A stretch of DNA of 64,000 nucleotides from GCA-2731375 sp964631725 (GCA_964631725.1 CAZVYX010000013.1:1-64000); one strand, 5' to 3'. Shown: positions 42,032 through 51,330, counted from the first letter of the stretch. Translations and numbers: made by a program. The notes: generated by a model not told the origin, from the letters alone.

Positions 42032-42355
42032 TCAGGGATGCGGCCCCCAGGGCGCCTCGTTCAGCAACTGCACATTCTGGGTACTGACAAGGGGCCGGAT
42101 CTTGCCGGCGAAGTTCATGAAATCATCGTCCGCGAACAGCCTGGCCCAGAAATCCCGCCGGGCCGCGTCGTCATCGAAGCGCCACAAATGGATCAGTTGG
42201 TGCAGACCGCCCGTGTCGGACGTGAAGTAGCCCACCAGATTGGCATCGAAGCCGCCCGCCTCAATCGCCGGCCAGCCGAATTCCTTGTAGACCTTTACCG
42301 CCTCGCCCATCTGGCCCACATAAACCTGATAGGTGCGCATTTCGTACAATGCCAT
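42032..42355 (-). CDS. NIPSNAP-family protein
   Basis: 107 residues, GAGGAGA ahead of the ATG. The start YEMRTYQVYVGQMGEAVKVY and the central HLWRFDDDAARRDFWARLFAD match NIPSNAP, a ferredoxin-like dimeric fold. Bacterial members are usually found with catabolic operons and have no settled function. It sits between the LLM oxidoreductase and the SDR in one transcript. Confidence 0.85.
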   Translation of the reverse strand: MALYEMRTYQVYVGQMGEAVKVYKEFGWPAIEAGGFDANLVGYFTSDTGGLHQLIHLWRFDDDAARRDFWARLFADDDFMNFAGKIRPLVSTQNVQLLNEAPWGPHP

Positions 42356-42367
42356 GTTCGTTCTCCT

Positions 42368-43204
42368 CTACTTTACCAAAGGTGCATAGTCGTCCAGCAG
42401 GCGCAGGACTTCATCACGGGGCGCCGACGGCAGGCCCAATATGGCGCGGGTCACGCCGGCCTCGGCGTAGCTTGCCAGTTCGCCGGCATCGCCCGGCGCG
42501 CCAAAGACGCTGACCGAGATTTCGGCGGCATCGCGGCCGGCCTCGTCCGCCACCTGCTTCAGGCGCGCCATGTTCTCCGCCGCATCGAAGCCATGGCGGG
42601 CGCGGGGCAGCCAGCCGTCGCAGTAATCCACCACCCGGCGCAGGGTGTAATCCGTCTCGCCACCCAGGATCACCGGCGGATGCGGCGTCTGCACCGGTTT
42701 CGGATGGGCCCAGGCGGCATCGAAGTTGACGAACTCACCATGATAGGCGGCGTCTTCCTCGGTCCACAGCGCCTTCATCGCCAGGACCTGGTCCTTCATC
42801 TGGGCGAAGCGGGTTTTGTATTCGACGCCATGGTCGTTCATCTCTTCAATATTCCAGCCGCCGCCGATGCCGAAGATGAAGCGGCCGTTGGACATCATGT
42901 CCAGGCTGGCCACGTTCTTGGCGGTAACGATCGCCTCGCGCTGGGCCAGGAGGCAGATGCCCGTACCCAGCTTCAGGTTCTTGGTCACGGCGCCGGCGTA
43001 GGCCAGGGCGACGAAGGGATCGTGGGTATGCCAGTAATCCCTGGGCAGGTCGGCGCCGCCGGGCCAGGGCGATATGCGCGAGGCCGGGATATGCGTATGT
43101 TCGGGCAGAAACAGGGATTCAAAACCACGCTCTTCCATGGCCACGGCCAACTCGTCCGTGCGGATGGTATAGTCTGTCGCGAAAATCAGTGCGCCCACAT
43201 GCAT
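42368..43204 (-). CDS. LLM-class flavin- or F420-dependent oxidoreductase
   Basis: 278 residues, GGAGG ahead of the ATG. It is a luciferase-like monooxygenase barrel: FLPEHTHIP near residue 33, TGICLLAQREAI, FGIGGGWNIEEM and PPVILGG toward the end. The family uses reduced FMN or F420 to oxidise or reduce organic substrates. First gene of the four-gene minus-strand run, facing an FAH gene across a 171-base region that must hold both promoters. Confidence 0.87.
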   Translation of the reverse strand: MHVGALIFATDYTIRTDELAVAMEERGFESLFLPEHTHIPASRISPWPGGADLPRDYWHTHDPFVALAYAGAVTKNLKLGTGICLLAQREAIVTAKNVASLDMMSNGRFIFGIGGGWNIEEMNDHGVEYKTRFAQMKDQVLAMKALWTEEDAAYHGEFVNFDAAWAHPKPVQTPHPPVILGGETDYTLRRVVDYCDGWLPRARHGFDAAENMARLKQVADEAGRDAAEISVSVFGAPGDAGELASYAEAGVTRAILGLPSAPRDEVLRLLDDYAPLVK

Positions 43205-43375
43205 GGCGTATCCTCCGGCTGGTCTGAATTAGGATGTCATTAGAGCCAACCGGCCCGGCCCTGTCCACCAACATGATAAGATAACGGAAACTCTAGGCAG
43301 AGATGCCGCAACGGCGTAAGTTGCCGGTCAACAATTTCCGAACATACAACCGCATAAAGAGGACGGATCAGAACC

Positions 43376-44233
43376 ATGCGTATCGCAACCATCAATCACA
43401 ACGGCAAACCCACACTGGCTGTCCGCCGGGGCGACAACTATGTCGATCTGTCCAAGGCCGCGCCGGACCTGCCACAGGACATGATCTCCCTGTTGGAAGC
43501 CGGCGCCCTGACCCAGGCTGACAGTGCGGCCCAGGCCGCCGGTGATGATGCCCTGATCCCCGCCGCTGGCGTGAGCTACCTGCCGCCCGTGCCCAACCCG
43601 CCGAAGATCCCCTGCTGCGGCCTGAACTACCGCGACCATGCGATCGAGACCAACAATCCAATTCCGGAATATCCGATCATCTTCATGCGCTCCGCCACCT
43701 CGCTGGCGGCCCATGGCACGGCGATGATCCTGCCCAAAGCGGCCTCGGACTATGATTACGAGGCGGAGTTGGCGGTGGTGATCGGCAAGGCGGGACGGCA
43801 CATTTCCAAGGCCGACGCTTATGATCATGTGGCGGGCTATTCCTGCTTCAACGACGGTTCCATCCGCAGCTATCAGTTCAAGGCGCCGCAATGGACCCTG
43901 GGCAAGAATTTCGATGCCTCGGGCGGTTTTGGCCCGGAACTGGTGACGCCCGACGAATTGCCCAACGGCGTCGATGATCTGCGCATTCAATGCCGCCTGA
44001 ATGGCGAGACCTTGCAGGATTCATCCACCAAGCAGCATATTTTCGATGTCCCCAGTGTTATCGAAGTGCTGTCGGAAGTCATGACCCTGGAAGTTGGCGA
44101 CGTCATCATCATGGGCACCCCGCCCGGCGTCGGTGCCGCGCGCGACCCGCAAGTCTGGATGAAGGACGGCGATGTCTGCGAAATCGAGATCGAGGGTATT
44201 GGCGTTCTGTCCAACGCGATCGTCGCGGAATAG
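43376..44233 (+). CDS. Fumarylacetoacetate hydrolase (FAH) family protein
   Basis: 285 residues. Motifs: CCGLNYRDHAIETN, the metal-binding YEAELAVVIGKAGRH, FNDGSIRSYQFK, and GDVIIMGTPPGVGAAR near the C-terminus. The enzyme likely acts on a beta-diketone or ring-cleavage acid. BenE lies 26 bases downstream, so the pair may import and process an aromatic carboxylate. It resembles the FAH protein at 38764 in order and length, indicating an old duplication. Confidence 0.88.
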   Translation: MRIATINHNGKPTLAVRRGDNYVDLSKAAPDLPQDMISLLEAGALTQADSAAQAAGDDALIPAAGVSYLPPVPNPPKIPCCGLNYRDHAIETNNPIPEYPIIFMRSATSLAAHGTAMILPKAASDYDYEAELAVVIGKAGRHISKADAYDHVAGYSCFNDGSIRSYQFKAPQWTLGKNFDASGGFGPELVTPDELPNGVDDLRIQCRLNGETLQDSSTKQHIFDVPSVIEVLSEVMTLEVGDVIIMGTPPGVGAARDPQVWMKDGDVCEIEIEGIGVLSNAIVAE

Positions 44234-44259
44234 TTCATTGACGGGCTAAGCCGCCGACC

Positions 44260-45471
44260 ATGGCTATTCTGGAGCCGCCACCCCGCCCCCTGCCGGGCCT
44301 GAGGGAATGCCTGGCGGGCGTTGACCGGCACAACCTGGTCAATGCCCTGGTCGCTTGGCTGTTCGCGATCTCGGGCCCGGTGGTGATTATCCTGGCGGTC
44401 GGCCGCCAGGGCGGCCTTCGGCCAGAGGATCTTGGCAGTTGGGTCTTTGCCGCCTTTGGTTTCGGCGGCGTGCTGACCATGGGCTACTCCTATTTCTTCC
44501 GCCAGCCCATCGCCATTATGTGGACCATACCCGGCGCCGTGCTGGTTGGCGGTGCCCTGCCGCATTTGACCTTCGCCGAAGTAATCGGCGCCTATCTTGC
44601 TTGCGGCCTGCTGCTCACCGTCCTGGGCCTTACCGGTCTGGTGCGCGTAATCATGGCGGCGATCCCCATGCCCATTGTCATGGCCATGGTGGCTGGCGTC
44701 TTCCTGCCCTTTGGCCTGAACATCATTACCGCCTTCGGGGAAGCCACGGGCATGGCGCTGGCCATGGTCGCGGCCTTCGCCGTTCCCATGGCCATTCCCA
44801 GCATTGGCCGGGTCTTGCCGCCGGTGCTTTGCGCCCTGGCTGCCGGCGTCGCGGTGATCGTCTTTTCCGGGCAGATGACGGGCGTCGAGATACCCCCACT
44901 CGCCATCGCCGATCCCATTTTCTATACGCCGGTATTTTCCCTGCGTGCATTGGGCGAGTTGGTGGTGCCCCTGGCGGTAACGGTGATCGCGGCGCAGAAC
45001 GCCCAGGGCTTCGTCATCCTGCGTCAGGCCGGGTTCGCGCCGCCGGAGAACAGCCTGACCGTGGCCTGCGGCGCGGGCAGTTTCATCTTCGGCATTTTCG
45101 GCTCCGTCCCGACCTGCGTCACCGGGCCGGCGAACGCAATCCTGAATACATCCGGCGAGAAGGAGCGGCGCTATATGGCCGGCGTCATCTTCGGCCTTCT
45201 GGCCATCGCTTTCGGTCTGTTTTCACCCTTCACCACCGGGCTGGGCCTGGTGCTGCCGGCGGTCTTCATCAACCTATTGGGCGGTCTGGCCATGCTGGGC
45301 GTCCTGCAGGGCGCCTTCACCACCGCCTTTAGCGGACAGCACGCCCTGGGCGCCCTGGTCAGTTTTTTGGTGACCCTGTCGGGCGTCGCGATCCTGAATG
45401 TGGGCGCACCGTTCTGGGGCCTGGTTTTCGGCTACGCCGTCACCATGCTGTTGCAACGAGGTAAGAATTAG
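44260..45471 (+). CDS. Benzoate/H+ symporter, BenE family
   Basis: 403 residues with about 12 hydrophobic helices. BenE-type traits are visible: HNLVNALVAWLF near the start, IPGAVLVGGALPHLTFAEVIGAY, and a late SVPTCVTGPANAI followed by SGEKERRYMAGV. BenE proteins take up benzoate with protons; the exact aromatic acid is inferred. It follows the FAH gene. Its stop is interleaved with the stop of the opposite crotonase gene in TTAG at 45468-45471. Confidence 0.9.
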   Translation: MAILEPPPRPLPGLRECLAGVDRHNLVNALVAWLFAISGPVVIILAVGRQGGLRPEDLGSWVFAAFGFGGVLTMGYSYFFRQPIAIMWTIPGAVLVGGALPHLTFAEVIGAYLACGLLLTVLGLTGLVRVIMAAIPMPIVMAMVAGVFLPFGLNIITAFGEATGMALAMVAAFAVPMAIPSIGRVLPPVLCALAAGVAVIVFSGQMTGVEIPPLAIADPIFYTPVFSLRALGELVVPLAVTVIAAQNAQGFVILRQAGFAPPENSLTVACGAGSFIFGIFGSVPTCVTGPANAILNTSGEKERRYMAGVIFGLLAIAFGLFSPFTTGLGLVLPAVFINLLGGLAMLGVLQGAFTTAFSGQHALGALVSFLVTLSGVAILNVGAPFWGLVFGYAVTMLLQRGKN

Positions 45472-46271
45472 CGGCCGACGAAGCGGCCGTCGCGCCTCTC
45501 CTTGAAGGACAGCATGCCCTCGGCGAAATCCTCGGTGGCGCGCAGGCGGGTCACGGTGGCCGGCAATTCGGCGGCCGCCGCCGGGATACCTTCCAGCATC
45601 GCCGTACGGCCGGAGGCCATGGTTGCCTGCACCGCCAAGGGCGCCTGGGCGGCAATGCGTTCGGCGATTTCCATGGCCTTGCCGTATTGTTCGCCCGGCG
45701 CCACGACCTCCTGCACGAAGCCCATGCGGTAGGCGGTTTCGGCATTGAACTCCTCGCCGGTCAGGAGATAGCGCATGGCGTTGCCCCAACCGGCCCGTTC
45801 GACCATCTGAAAGGTGCCGCCGGCAAAGGGCAGCACGCCCCGGCTGACCTCGATCTGGCCAAAGCGGGTGTCGGTCGCGGCGACGACAATATCGGCGGCC
45901 AGCATCAATTCCACCCCGATGGTAAAGCAAACGCCCTGTACGGCCACGACCATGGGCTTGGTCCGGCGGACCGGGCCCATGTTGCAGGGGTTGACCACAC
46001 CGTCGGGAAAAATCTTGAAGTCCAGGTCGACCAGGTTCAGATCCGCGCCGGCGGCGAAATGCTTGCCCTCACCATACAAAAGCGCGCAGCGGGCGTCATC
46101 GTCATCTTCGTAGGCCTGATAGGCCGCCGCCAGATCATCGAACATGTTGGGGCTGAAACCGTTGAATTTCTCCGGCCGGTCAATGCCGATGACGAAAACA
46201 TCACCCTCCTTGCGGGTTACGATCCGCCCGGGCGCACCGCCGCCCCTGGTCTTGCCATTTTCGTCGTTCAT
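45468..46271 (-). CDS. Crotonase (enoyl-CoA hydratase/isomerase) family protein
   Basis: 267 residues from the ATG at 46271, which has GGAGG 5 bases ahead; an ATG at 46283 is an alternative. Core segments: RPEKFNGFSPN, FAAGADLNLVD (oxyanion hole), VQGVCFTIGVELMLAAD, then RGVLPFAGGTF where hydratases carry the second Glu. That second acid position is not evident, so isomerase or other crotonase activity is possible. It follows the Rieske oxygenase gene by 50 bases on the same strand, and its stop overlaps that of benE. Confidence 0.86.
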   Translation of the reverse strand: MNDENGKTRGGGAPGRIVTRKEGDVFVIGIDRPEKFNGFSPNMFDDLAAAYQAYEDDDDARCALLYGEGKHFAAGADLNLVDLDFKIFPDGVVNPCNMGPVRRTKPMVVAVQGVCFTIGVELMLAADIVVAATDTRFGQIEVSRGVLPFAGGTFQMVERAGWGNAMRYLLTGEEFNAETAYRMGFVQEVVAPGEQYGKAMEIAERIAAQAPLAVQATMASGRTAMLEGIPAAAAELPATVTRLRATEDFAEGMLSFKERRDGRFVGR

Positions 46272-46320
46272 TGCGTCCTCCATCGCTACTCTTCAACGTT
46301 CCTTGGCTGCGTTGAATGAT

Positions 46321-47631
46321 CTATTTCACCCGTCCCAGGGCATCGCCGAAGCGCTCCAACATGACCGCTTCAAGCTTCAGACTGTCTTTCGCGATCCAAC
46401 TGCCCGGACGGACGCGGTAGGCATCCGCCTGCCAGGGTGCAGCGGGTTCCTGGCCGGACTCGGCCAACGCCTTGGCGCCCTGCAACAAAGCACGGCGAAA
46501 GCGCACCACGGCGGCATCGGTCGCGGTAAGGATTTCCTGGCTGCGGTCGACGATGCGGCCCTGGCTCTCCTGGATCATCAGATCCTGTTCCGCCAGACCC
46601 TTGACGCCGGTGTAGCTGACGTTGCGCTGTTCCTCCCGGTCGATCATATAATCGTTGGCCCGGTTGCGGATCGGCAGATAGCCGGCCCCGGTGGTGGCAA
46701 TAATGCCGTGGCCCTGTTCCAGTTTGGCCCGCTCCTCGCCCGCGATGGGCCGCTCCGGGTTCCAGGCGTAGCAATACATCCAGCAACTTTCGTCCGTGAT
46801 CGGCACCATGGTGAAGCCGAAATAGGTTTCACCCGGGAAGGTCGACGGGCCGGTGCCATTGGCCGGCAGGGTAAACTGCGTGATGCGCCAATAATTTTCC
46901 CCTTCGTCGCCGGCCCGCATGCCGCCGACCACGAACCCCAGGTCATGCTCCAGAATGGTGAATTGCGGCATGGGATCGTTTCGGATCCAACGCAGGCGCC
47001 GGGCATCGGCCGGGGCGTCGGGGTTTTCATTCGATGCGACGCTGGGTGCCGGCATATGCAGGAAGGAAAAGTGCGAGGTATCCAGGTCACCTTCCATGAT
47101 CTGGGCCCAATTACAGTCCACATACTGCTTGGTGACGTAACGATGGTCCGGCGCCACTTGGGTGAATTCCACCTGCGGCAATTCCGGCAGGCGGCCGTCG
47201 GGCAGAAATTCGGCATTGGGGCCCAGATAGGCCCAGACGATGTCGCCCTGCTCCCGCGTCGGGTAGGACTTGATGCCGACCGTGTCATGGTGGCGGGCGC
47301 CGGGGGGAATATTGGGCAGATCAACCGCCTTGCCGGTGACATCGAATTTCCAGCCGTGATAGACGCAGCGCAGGCCGCATTCCTCGTTACGGCCAAAAAA
47401 CATCTCCGCGCCGCGATGGGGACAGCGGCCGTCCAGCAGGCCGATCCGCCCCTCGGTATCGCGAAAGGCAACCAGTTCCTCACCCATGATATTGACCCGC
47501 AAGGGCGCGCCGTCGGGTTCGGGCAGTTCCTCGACCAAGGCCACGGGCTGCCAGAAACGGCGGAAATACTGCCCCATGGGCGTCGCCGCGCCGGTCCGGG
47601 TCAGTACATCATTGTCTTCGATCGAAAGCAT
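46321..47631 (-). CDS. Rieske non-haem iron oxygenase, large (alpha) subunit
   Basis: 436 residues. The Rieske 2Fe-2S site is C-P-H-R-G (Cys70, His72) and C-V-Y-H (Cys89, His92). The mononuclear iron site is in GDLDTSHFSFLH (Asp near 182-184, His187, His192). Its order and length match phthalate 4,5-dioxygenase-like oxygenases that work with a separate reductase. No ferredoxin or reductase gene is in the window, so a shared or distant reductase is needed. It is transcribed with the crotonase gene and lies downstream of a GntP-like permease. Confidence 0.92.
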   Translation of the reverse strand: MLSIEDNDVLTRTGAATPMGQYFRRFWQPVALVEELPEPDGAPLRVNIMGEELVAFRDTEGRIGLLDGRCPHRGAEMFFGRNEECGLRCVYHGWKFDVTGKAVDLPNIPPGARHHDTVGIKSYPTREQGDIVWAYLGPNAEFLPDGRLPELPQVEFTQVAPDHRYVTKQYVDCNWAQIMEGDLDTSHFSFLHMPAPSVASNENPDAPADARRLRWIRNDPMPQFTILEHDLGFVVGGMRAGDEGENYWRITQFTLPANGTGPSTFPGETYFGFTMVPITDESCWMYCYAWNPERPIAGEERAKLEQGHGIIATTGAGYLPIRNRANDYMIDREEQRNVSYTGVKGLAEQDLMIQESQGRIVDRSQEILTATDAAVVRFRRALLQGAKALAESGQEPAAPWQADAYRVRPGSWIAKDSLKLEAVMLERFGDALGRVK

Positions 47632-47707
47632 CCGCCGCGCGCTCCGTTGCTGGGAGGCGCAATGGTTGATGATACCGACAGGACTGTCAACGGCGTCAGA
47701 CCCGTCG

Positions 47708-48889
47708 TCAAACCAGGCCGAAACGCAAGAAAATCAGCAACAACGCCAGGCCGGTGATTGCCTGGCAGATCGAGGCGCCGGCCAGCCGGCGGATCGCGGC
47801 CCCGTCACCCTGTTGCTCCAGGGCATCGCCGCGCACGATCCAGTAGTAGCTGTCGTTGGGCAGAATGGCGACGAAGGCGCCCAGGCAGATGGCATAGACG
47901 GCGGCGACGGGCGAAATTTGCATATGCTCCACCACGGGCAGGACCAATGGCGCCACGGCGGCGAATGTCGCCATGGAGGAACCTTGCAGCAACTTCATCA
48001 AGGCCGCGACGACGAACAGCCCAACCAGGGCGGCGGCGTGGCCGGATGCACCGCTCAGCAGACCATCAATGGGAAACACCAATGTAGTCATGGCGCCAAG
48101 GGCGCTGGCCGCCCCCACCACCACCAGCAATCCGGCGGTTCGCCGCATGGAGGATTCGACACCTTCCCGGCGGTGTTCGACCGGAGTATCGAAATAGGAC
48201 CAGACGGCGGCGGACAACAAGGCCCCTTTGGGCTGGGTCAGAAAATCAAGCACCGGCCAGGCGGCCAGATCCAGCGTCCAGCCCAGCACCAACAGCACGG
48301 CCAGCACCCCAAAAGGTGCAAAGGCACGCCATTCCCCCAGCTCGGCCGGCCCTTCATGTTCACTCGGCGCGGCCATGCCCGTGTTAGGAAACAGACGCAG
48401 CCAAATCTCGCCGGCCAGCCATACCGGCAGCAACAACAGCAAGCCAATCAGCACCAGCCCAGGGCTATCAACCCCAAGGGCCGCGCCGACGATCAATGGT
48501 CCGGCGGGTACCAGCAGCATGAAACCGGCATAGGCCGCCATGGCCATGGAAAGGCGGTGCTTACCCGCGATGGGCGCCAGGGCGGCGTAGGCGGTGACAT
48601 GGCAGATCATACCGGCGGCGGAAAAGGGCGAGATCAGCCGCACCCAGCCGCCGATGGTCGGCAGGGGACGCAATGTCATATTGGCGGCGATCATAAAAGA
48701 CGGCAGCAGGATCAGGGCAAAATCGCCCAGCGCCCGGCCGAAACCCGTTCGAAAGGTCAACAACACCTGATCGGCTTTGATACCACCGGCCAGCCCCAGG
48801 ACGACGGTAAGCAGGATCAGTATGATCGGCAGCGGCAGGTCCAACCGCGGCAAAGCGGCCTTCGCCAAACCGGATTTCGCCAGACTCAT
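47708..48889 (-). CDS. GntP-like organic anion:H+ permease
   Basis: 393 residues from the ATG at 48889 with GGGAG eight bases ahead; earlier in-frame TTG and ATG are less well placed. About ten hydrophobic helices are visible. The GSSMATFAAVAPLVLPV segment and ILPNDSYYWIVRGDAL match GntP-family gluconate/anion permeases. It is shorter than GntP (about 440 residues). It is divergent from a LysR gene and upstream of the Rieske and crotonase genes, so it could import their substrate. Confidence 0.8.
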   Translation of the reverse strand: MSLAKSGLAKAALPRLDLPLPIILILLTVVLGLAGGIKADQVLLTFRTGFGRALGDFALILLPSFMIAANMTLRPLPTIGGWVRLISPFSAAGMICHVTAYAALAPIAGKHRLSMAMAAYAGFMLLVPAGPLIVGAALGVDSPGLVLIGLLLLLPVWLAGEIWLRLFPNTGMAAPSEHEGPAELGEWRAFAPFGVLAVLLVLGWTLDLAAWPVLDFLTQPKGALLSAAVWSYFDTPVEHRREGVESSMRRTAGLLVVVGAASALGAMTTLVFPIDGLLSGASGHAAALVGLFVVAALMKLLQGSSMATFAAVAPLVLPVVEHMQISPVAAVYAICLGAFVAILPNDSYYWIVRGDALEQQGDGAAIRRLAGASICQAITGLALLLIFLRFGLV

Positions 48890-48975
48890 CGCCATCACTC
48901 CCAAATGATCGTTGGTGTTTCGCTTCAGGTATGCAGGTTAGGCGGGCGGATGCATTAGTGGAAATGAAAACATGC

Positions 48976-48991
48976 TTGCACGCTTATGCAA
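48976..48991. promoter_or_regulatory. Inverted repeat in the GntP-like/LysR divergent region
   Basis: TTGCACGCTTATGCAA is a 5-6-5 inverted repeat (TTGCA and TGCAA perfect), just before the LysR ATG at 49010. It has the same layout as the repeat at 31469-31484. It is a candidate LysR operator; the ATG at 48986 falls inside it, one reason to prefer the start at 49010. Confidence 0.4.
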
Positions 48992-49009
48992 AAAACTCAT
49001 AATGGATTG

Positions 49010-49912
49010 ATGCATGATCTGCCGCCGCTGAACTCCCTACGGGTCTTTGAAGCCTGCGCGCGCATCGGCAATTTCACCCGCGCGGCGGAAGAACTTGGCC
49101 TGACCCAAAGCGCCGTCAGCCGGCAGATCCAACTGCTCGAAGGCAGCCTGAATTTGCAACTGTTCCGGCGCAATGGCCGGCGCATCCAGCTCACCCAGGA
49201 AGGCTTGGACTACGCCCAAGTGGTGCGCCAGGCCCTGGAACTGCTATCCAGCGAAACCAGGCGCCTCTCGCGCAAGCCCAAAGGCGACAATCCGCGCGAT
49301 ACCCTGGTGGTCAGCACGGTGCCGTCGTTCGCGGTGAAATGGCTGGCGCCGCGCCTGCAACGCTTCCAACAGGCCAACCAGGGCCTGGATCTGCGCATTT
49401 TGACCTCGTACGAACATACTGATTTCGACCGTGACGGTGTCGACGTCGCCGTGCGCTATGGCACGGGTGATTGGAAGGACATGCATGTGGAGCGGCTGGC
49501 GGAGGAAGAGGTATTTCCAGTCTGCGGCCCGCAATTTTTGGCGCGCGAGAAACTTAAACAGCCGGCGGATTTGCTGCATACGGCGCTGCTGCACGGCGAA
49601 GTGACCGAGGGCTGGGCCGATTGGTTTGATGTCGCCGGCGTTACGGTTACGGCAGCGCCGGAGGGACCGCGTTTTAAGGATTCATGCGCCCTGATCCAGG
49701 CCGCCATCGATGGCCAGGGCGTCACCCTGGCGCAAGGCAGCCTAGTGGCGACCGATCTGCGGGAGGGGCGTTTGACCCGGCCTTTTCCCATGGCGATCCG
49801 CTCCCGCCATGGCTACCATCTGGTCTGCCCGCCAAAGGCCTTGCGCAAGGCCAAGGTGGCGGCTTTCCGCGACTGGGTCGGGGCGGAAATGGCATTATCG
49901 CAGGGGAATTAA
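49010..49912 (+). CDS. LysR-family transcriptional regulator (GcvA-like)
   Basis: 300 residues from the ATG at 49010; an ATG at 48986 exists but overlaps the inverted repeat. It opens LPPLNSLRVFEACARIGNFTRAAEELGLTQSAVSRQI, the winged helix of GcvA-type LysR proteins, and the effector domain follows with RDGVDVAVRYGTGDW. It probably controls the divergent GntP-like permease/Rieske/crotonase run, in line with usual LysR behaviour. Confidence 0.9.
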   Translation: MHDLPPLNSLRVFEACARIGNFTRAAEELGLTQSAVSRQIQLLEGSLNLQLFRRNGRRIQLTQEGLDYAQVVRQALELLSSETRRLSRKPKGDNPRDTLVVSTVPSFAVKWLAPRLQRFQQANQGLDLRILTSYEHTDFDRDGVDVAVRYGTGDWKDMHVERLAEEEVFPVCGPQFLAREKLKQPADLLHTALLHGEVTEGWADWFDVAGVTVTAAPEGPRFKDSCALIQAAIDGQGVTLAQGSLVATDLREGRLTRPFPMAIRSRHGYHLVCPPKALRKAKVAAFRDWVGAEMALSQGN

Positions 49913-49918
49913 ACGGAT

Positions 49919-50581
49919 ATGACGGTGACAGAGATCGACGGACCGCGCCAGGCCCCGGCCCAAGGTGACAGGGCGGAGCAACTGGTTATTCTGGTGCATG
50001 GCTATGGCGCCGACGGCCAGGACCTGATCGGCCTGGCGCCGTACTTTGCCCGTGTCCTGCCCCGCGCTGCCTTTGTCGCGCCAAACGGGCCGCAGCAGTG
50101 TGAGATGTCCGCCTTCGGCTATCAATGGTTCCCGATCAGCCAGTTCGATCCCGGTAGCCGTCTGGCCGGTGTCCAGTCCGCCGCGCCGGTTCTGGATCAG
50201 TTCATCGACCAGGAATTGGCGCGTCATGGCCTGACCGAGGATAATCTGCTGTTGGTCGGTTTCAGTCAGGGCACGATGATGAGCCTGCATGCGGCCCTGC
50301 GCCGGCCCCGGCAGGTTGCCGGCATTCTGGGCTATTCCGGCATTCTTGCCGGGCCCGAATTGCTGGCCGACGAAGCTATTTCGAAACCACCGATCCTGCT
50401 GATCCACGGCGACATGGACGAGATGCTGCCTGTACAGCATCTGCACGAGGCGGTCAGCGCCCTGGGCGGCACCGGTTTTGATGTGCAATGGCACGTCAGT
50501 CCCGGCGCCGGCCATACCATTGCCCAGGACGGCCTGGATCTGGGCATGGAATTCCTACAGCGGGTTTTCGAGGGTAACTAG
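49919..50581 (+). CDS. Alpha/beta hydrolase, phospholipase/carboxylesterase type
   Basis: 220 residues. The nucleophile elbow is GFSQG (Ser116), the acid is in HGDMDEMLP and the His in GAGHTI, a complete triad in the small carboxylesterase/acyl-protein-thioesterase group. It should cleave short acyl esters. It begins 6 bases after the LysR gene, so the two may be coexpressed. Its stop is interleaved with that of the opposite crotonase gene (CTAG at 50578-50581). Confidence 0.88.
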   Translation: MTVTEIDGPRQAPAQGDRAEQLVILVHGYGADGQDLIGLAPYFARVLPRAAFVAPNGPQQCEMSAFGYQWFPISQFDPGSRLAGVQSAAPVLDQFIDQELARHGLTEDNLLLVGFSQGTMMSLHAALRRPRQVAGILGYSGILAGPELLADEAISKPPILLIHGDMDEMLPVQHLHEAVSALGGTGFDVQWHVSPGAGHTIAQDGLDLGMEFLQRVFEGN

Positions 50582-51330
50582 TCATTCTTCCCGTCCGCGT
50601 AGCCCTGCATGGCTTCTTCCATGCGGCCGGAGGCGGCAATCAGGGCGTTGCCCAGCTTACCCATTTCCAGCGCATCGATCAGGGGCATGTTGCGGGCGGC
50701 ACGCTGGCTTTCCTTGGTCATGCGCACCGCGTCCGGGTCCAAGGCGACCAGACCGCCAACGAACTGATGCGCCACCTGGCTTAGGGCCTCGGCCCCTTCC
50801 ACAAGGCGGTTGATCAGGCCCACTTCATAGAGGCGCCGGGCCGGGATCAAGTCACCGAACAAAAGGAACTCCAACGCCAGTCGCGGGCCGATCAGGCTGC
50901 TCAATACCGGCGTGTTGATTGCGGCGGGGAAATTCCGGCGCATCTCCAACGCCCCGAAATGGGCGCTCTCCTCGGCCAGGACAAAATCGCAGATCATCGC
51001 CAGGGTGAAGCCGCCGGCCACGGCGTAGCCTTCCACGACCGCCACGGTCGGTATGTTGATACGGTGGAGGAGGCGGTTGACCTTGGTCCAGGTTTCATCC
51101 GCCGCCAGGGCGGCGGCCAGATCACGCTCGGGCGCCATGGAAAGATCCCGCCCGGCGCAGAAATTGCCCCCCGCACCGCGAATGACCAGGCAGCGCGTAG
51201 CGTTATCCGCCTCCGCCTCCTCGATCGCCTGGATCAGGCCGTCAATGACGCCCGCGTCCAGGGCGTTGCGCTGTTTCGGGCGGTTCAGGATCAGGGTGGT
51301 TACGCCGTCTTGCTTGCCGATTTGGACCAT
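50578..51330 (-). CDS. Crotonase (enoyl-CoA hydratase/isomerase) family protein
   Basis: 250 residues from the ATG at 51330, with GGAGG five bases ahead; a longer in-frame form is rejected because it overlaps the divergent promoter. Core segments are RPKQRNALDAG, FCAGRDLSMAP (oxyanion hole), VEGYAVAGGFTLAM and the FGALEMRRNFPAAI part that replaces the usual G-x-P-P-G. The second catalytic acid is not visible, so substrate chemistry is uncertain. Its stop overlaps the stop of the alpha/beta hydrolase. Confidence 0.85.
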   Translation of the reverse strand: MVQIGKQDGVTTLILNRPKQRNALDAGVIDGLIQAIEEAEADNATRCLVIRGAGGNFCAGRDLSMAPERDLAAALAADETWTKVNRLLHRINIPTVAVVEGYAVAGGFTLAMICDFVLAEESAHFGALEMRRNFPAAINTPVLSSLIGPRLALEFLLFGDLIPARRLYEVGLINRLVEGAEALSQVAHQFVGGLVALDPDAVRMTKESQRAARNMPLIDALEMGKLGNALIAASGRMEEAMQGYADGKND

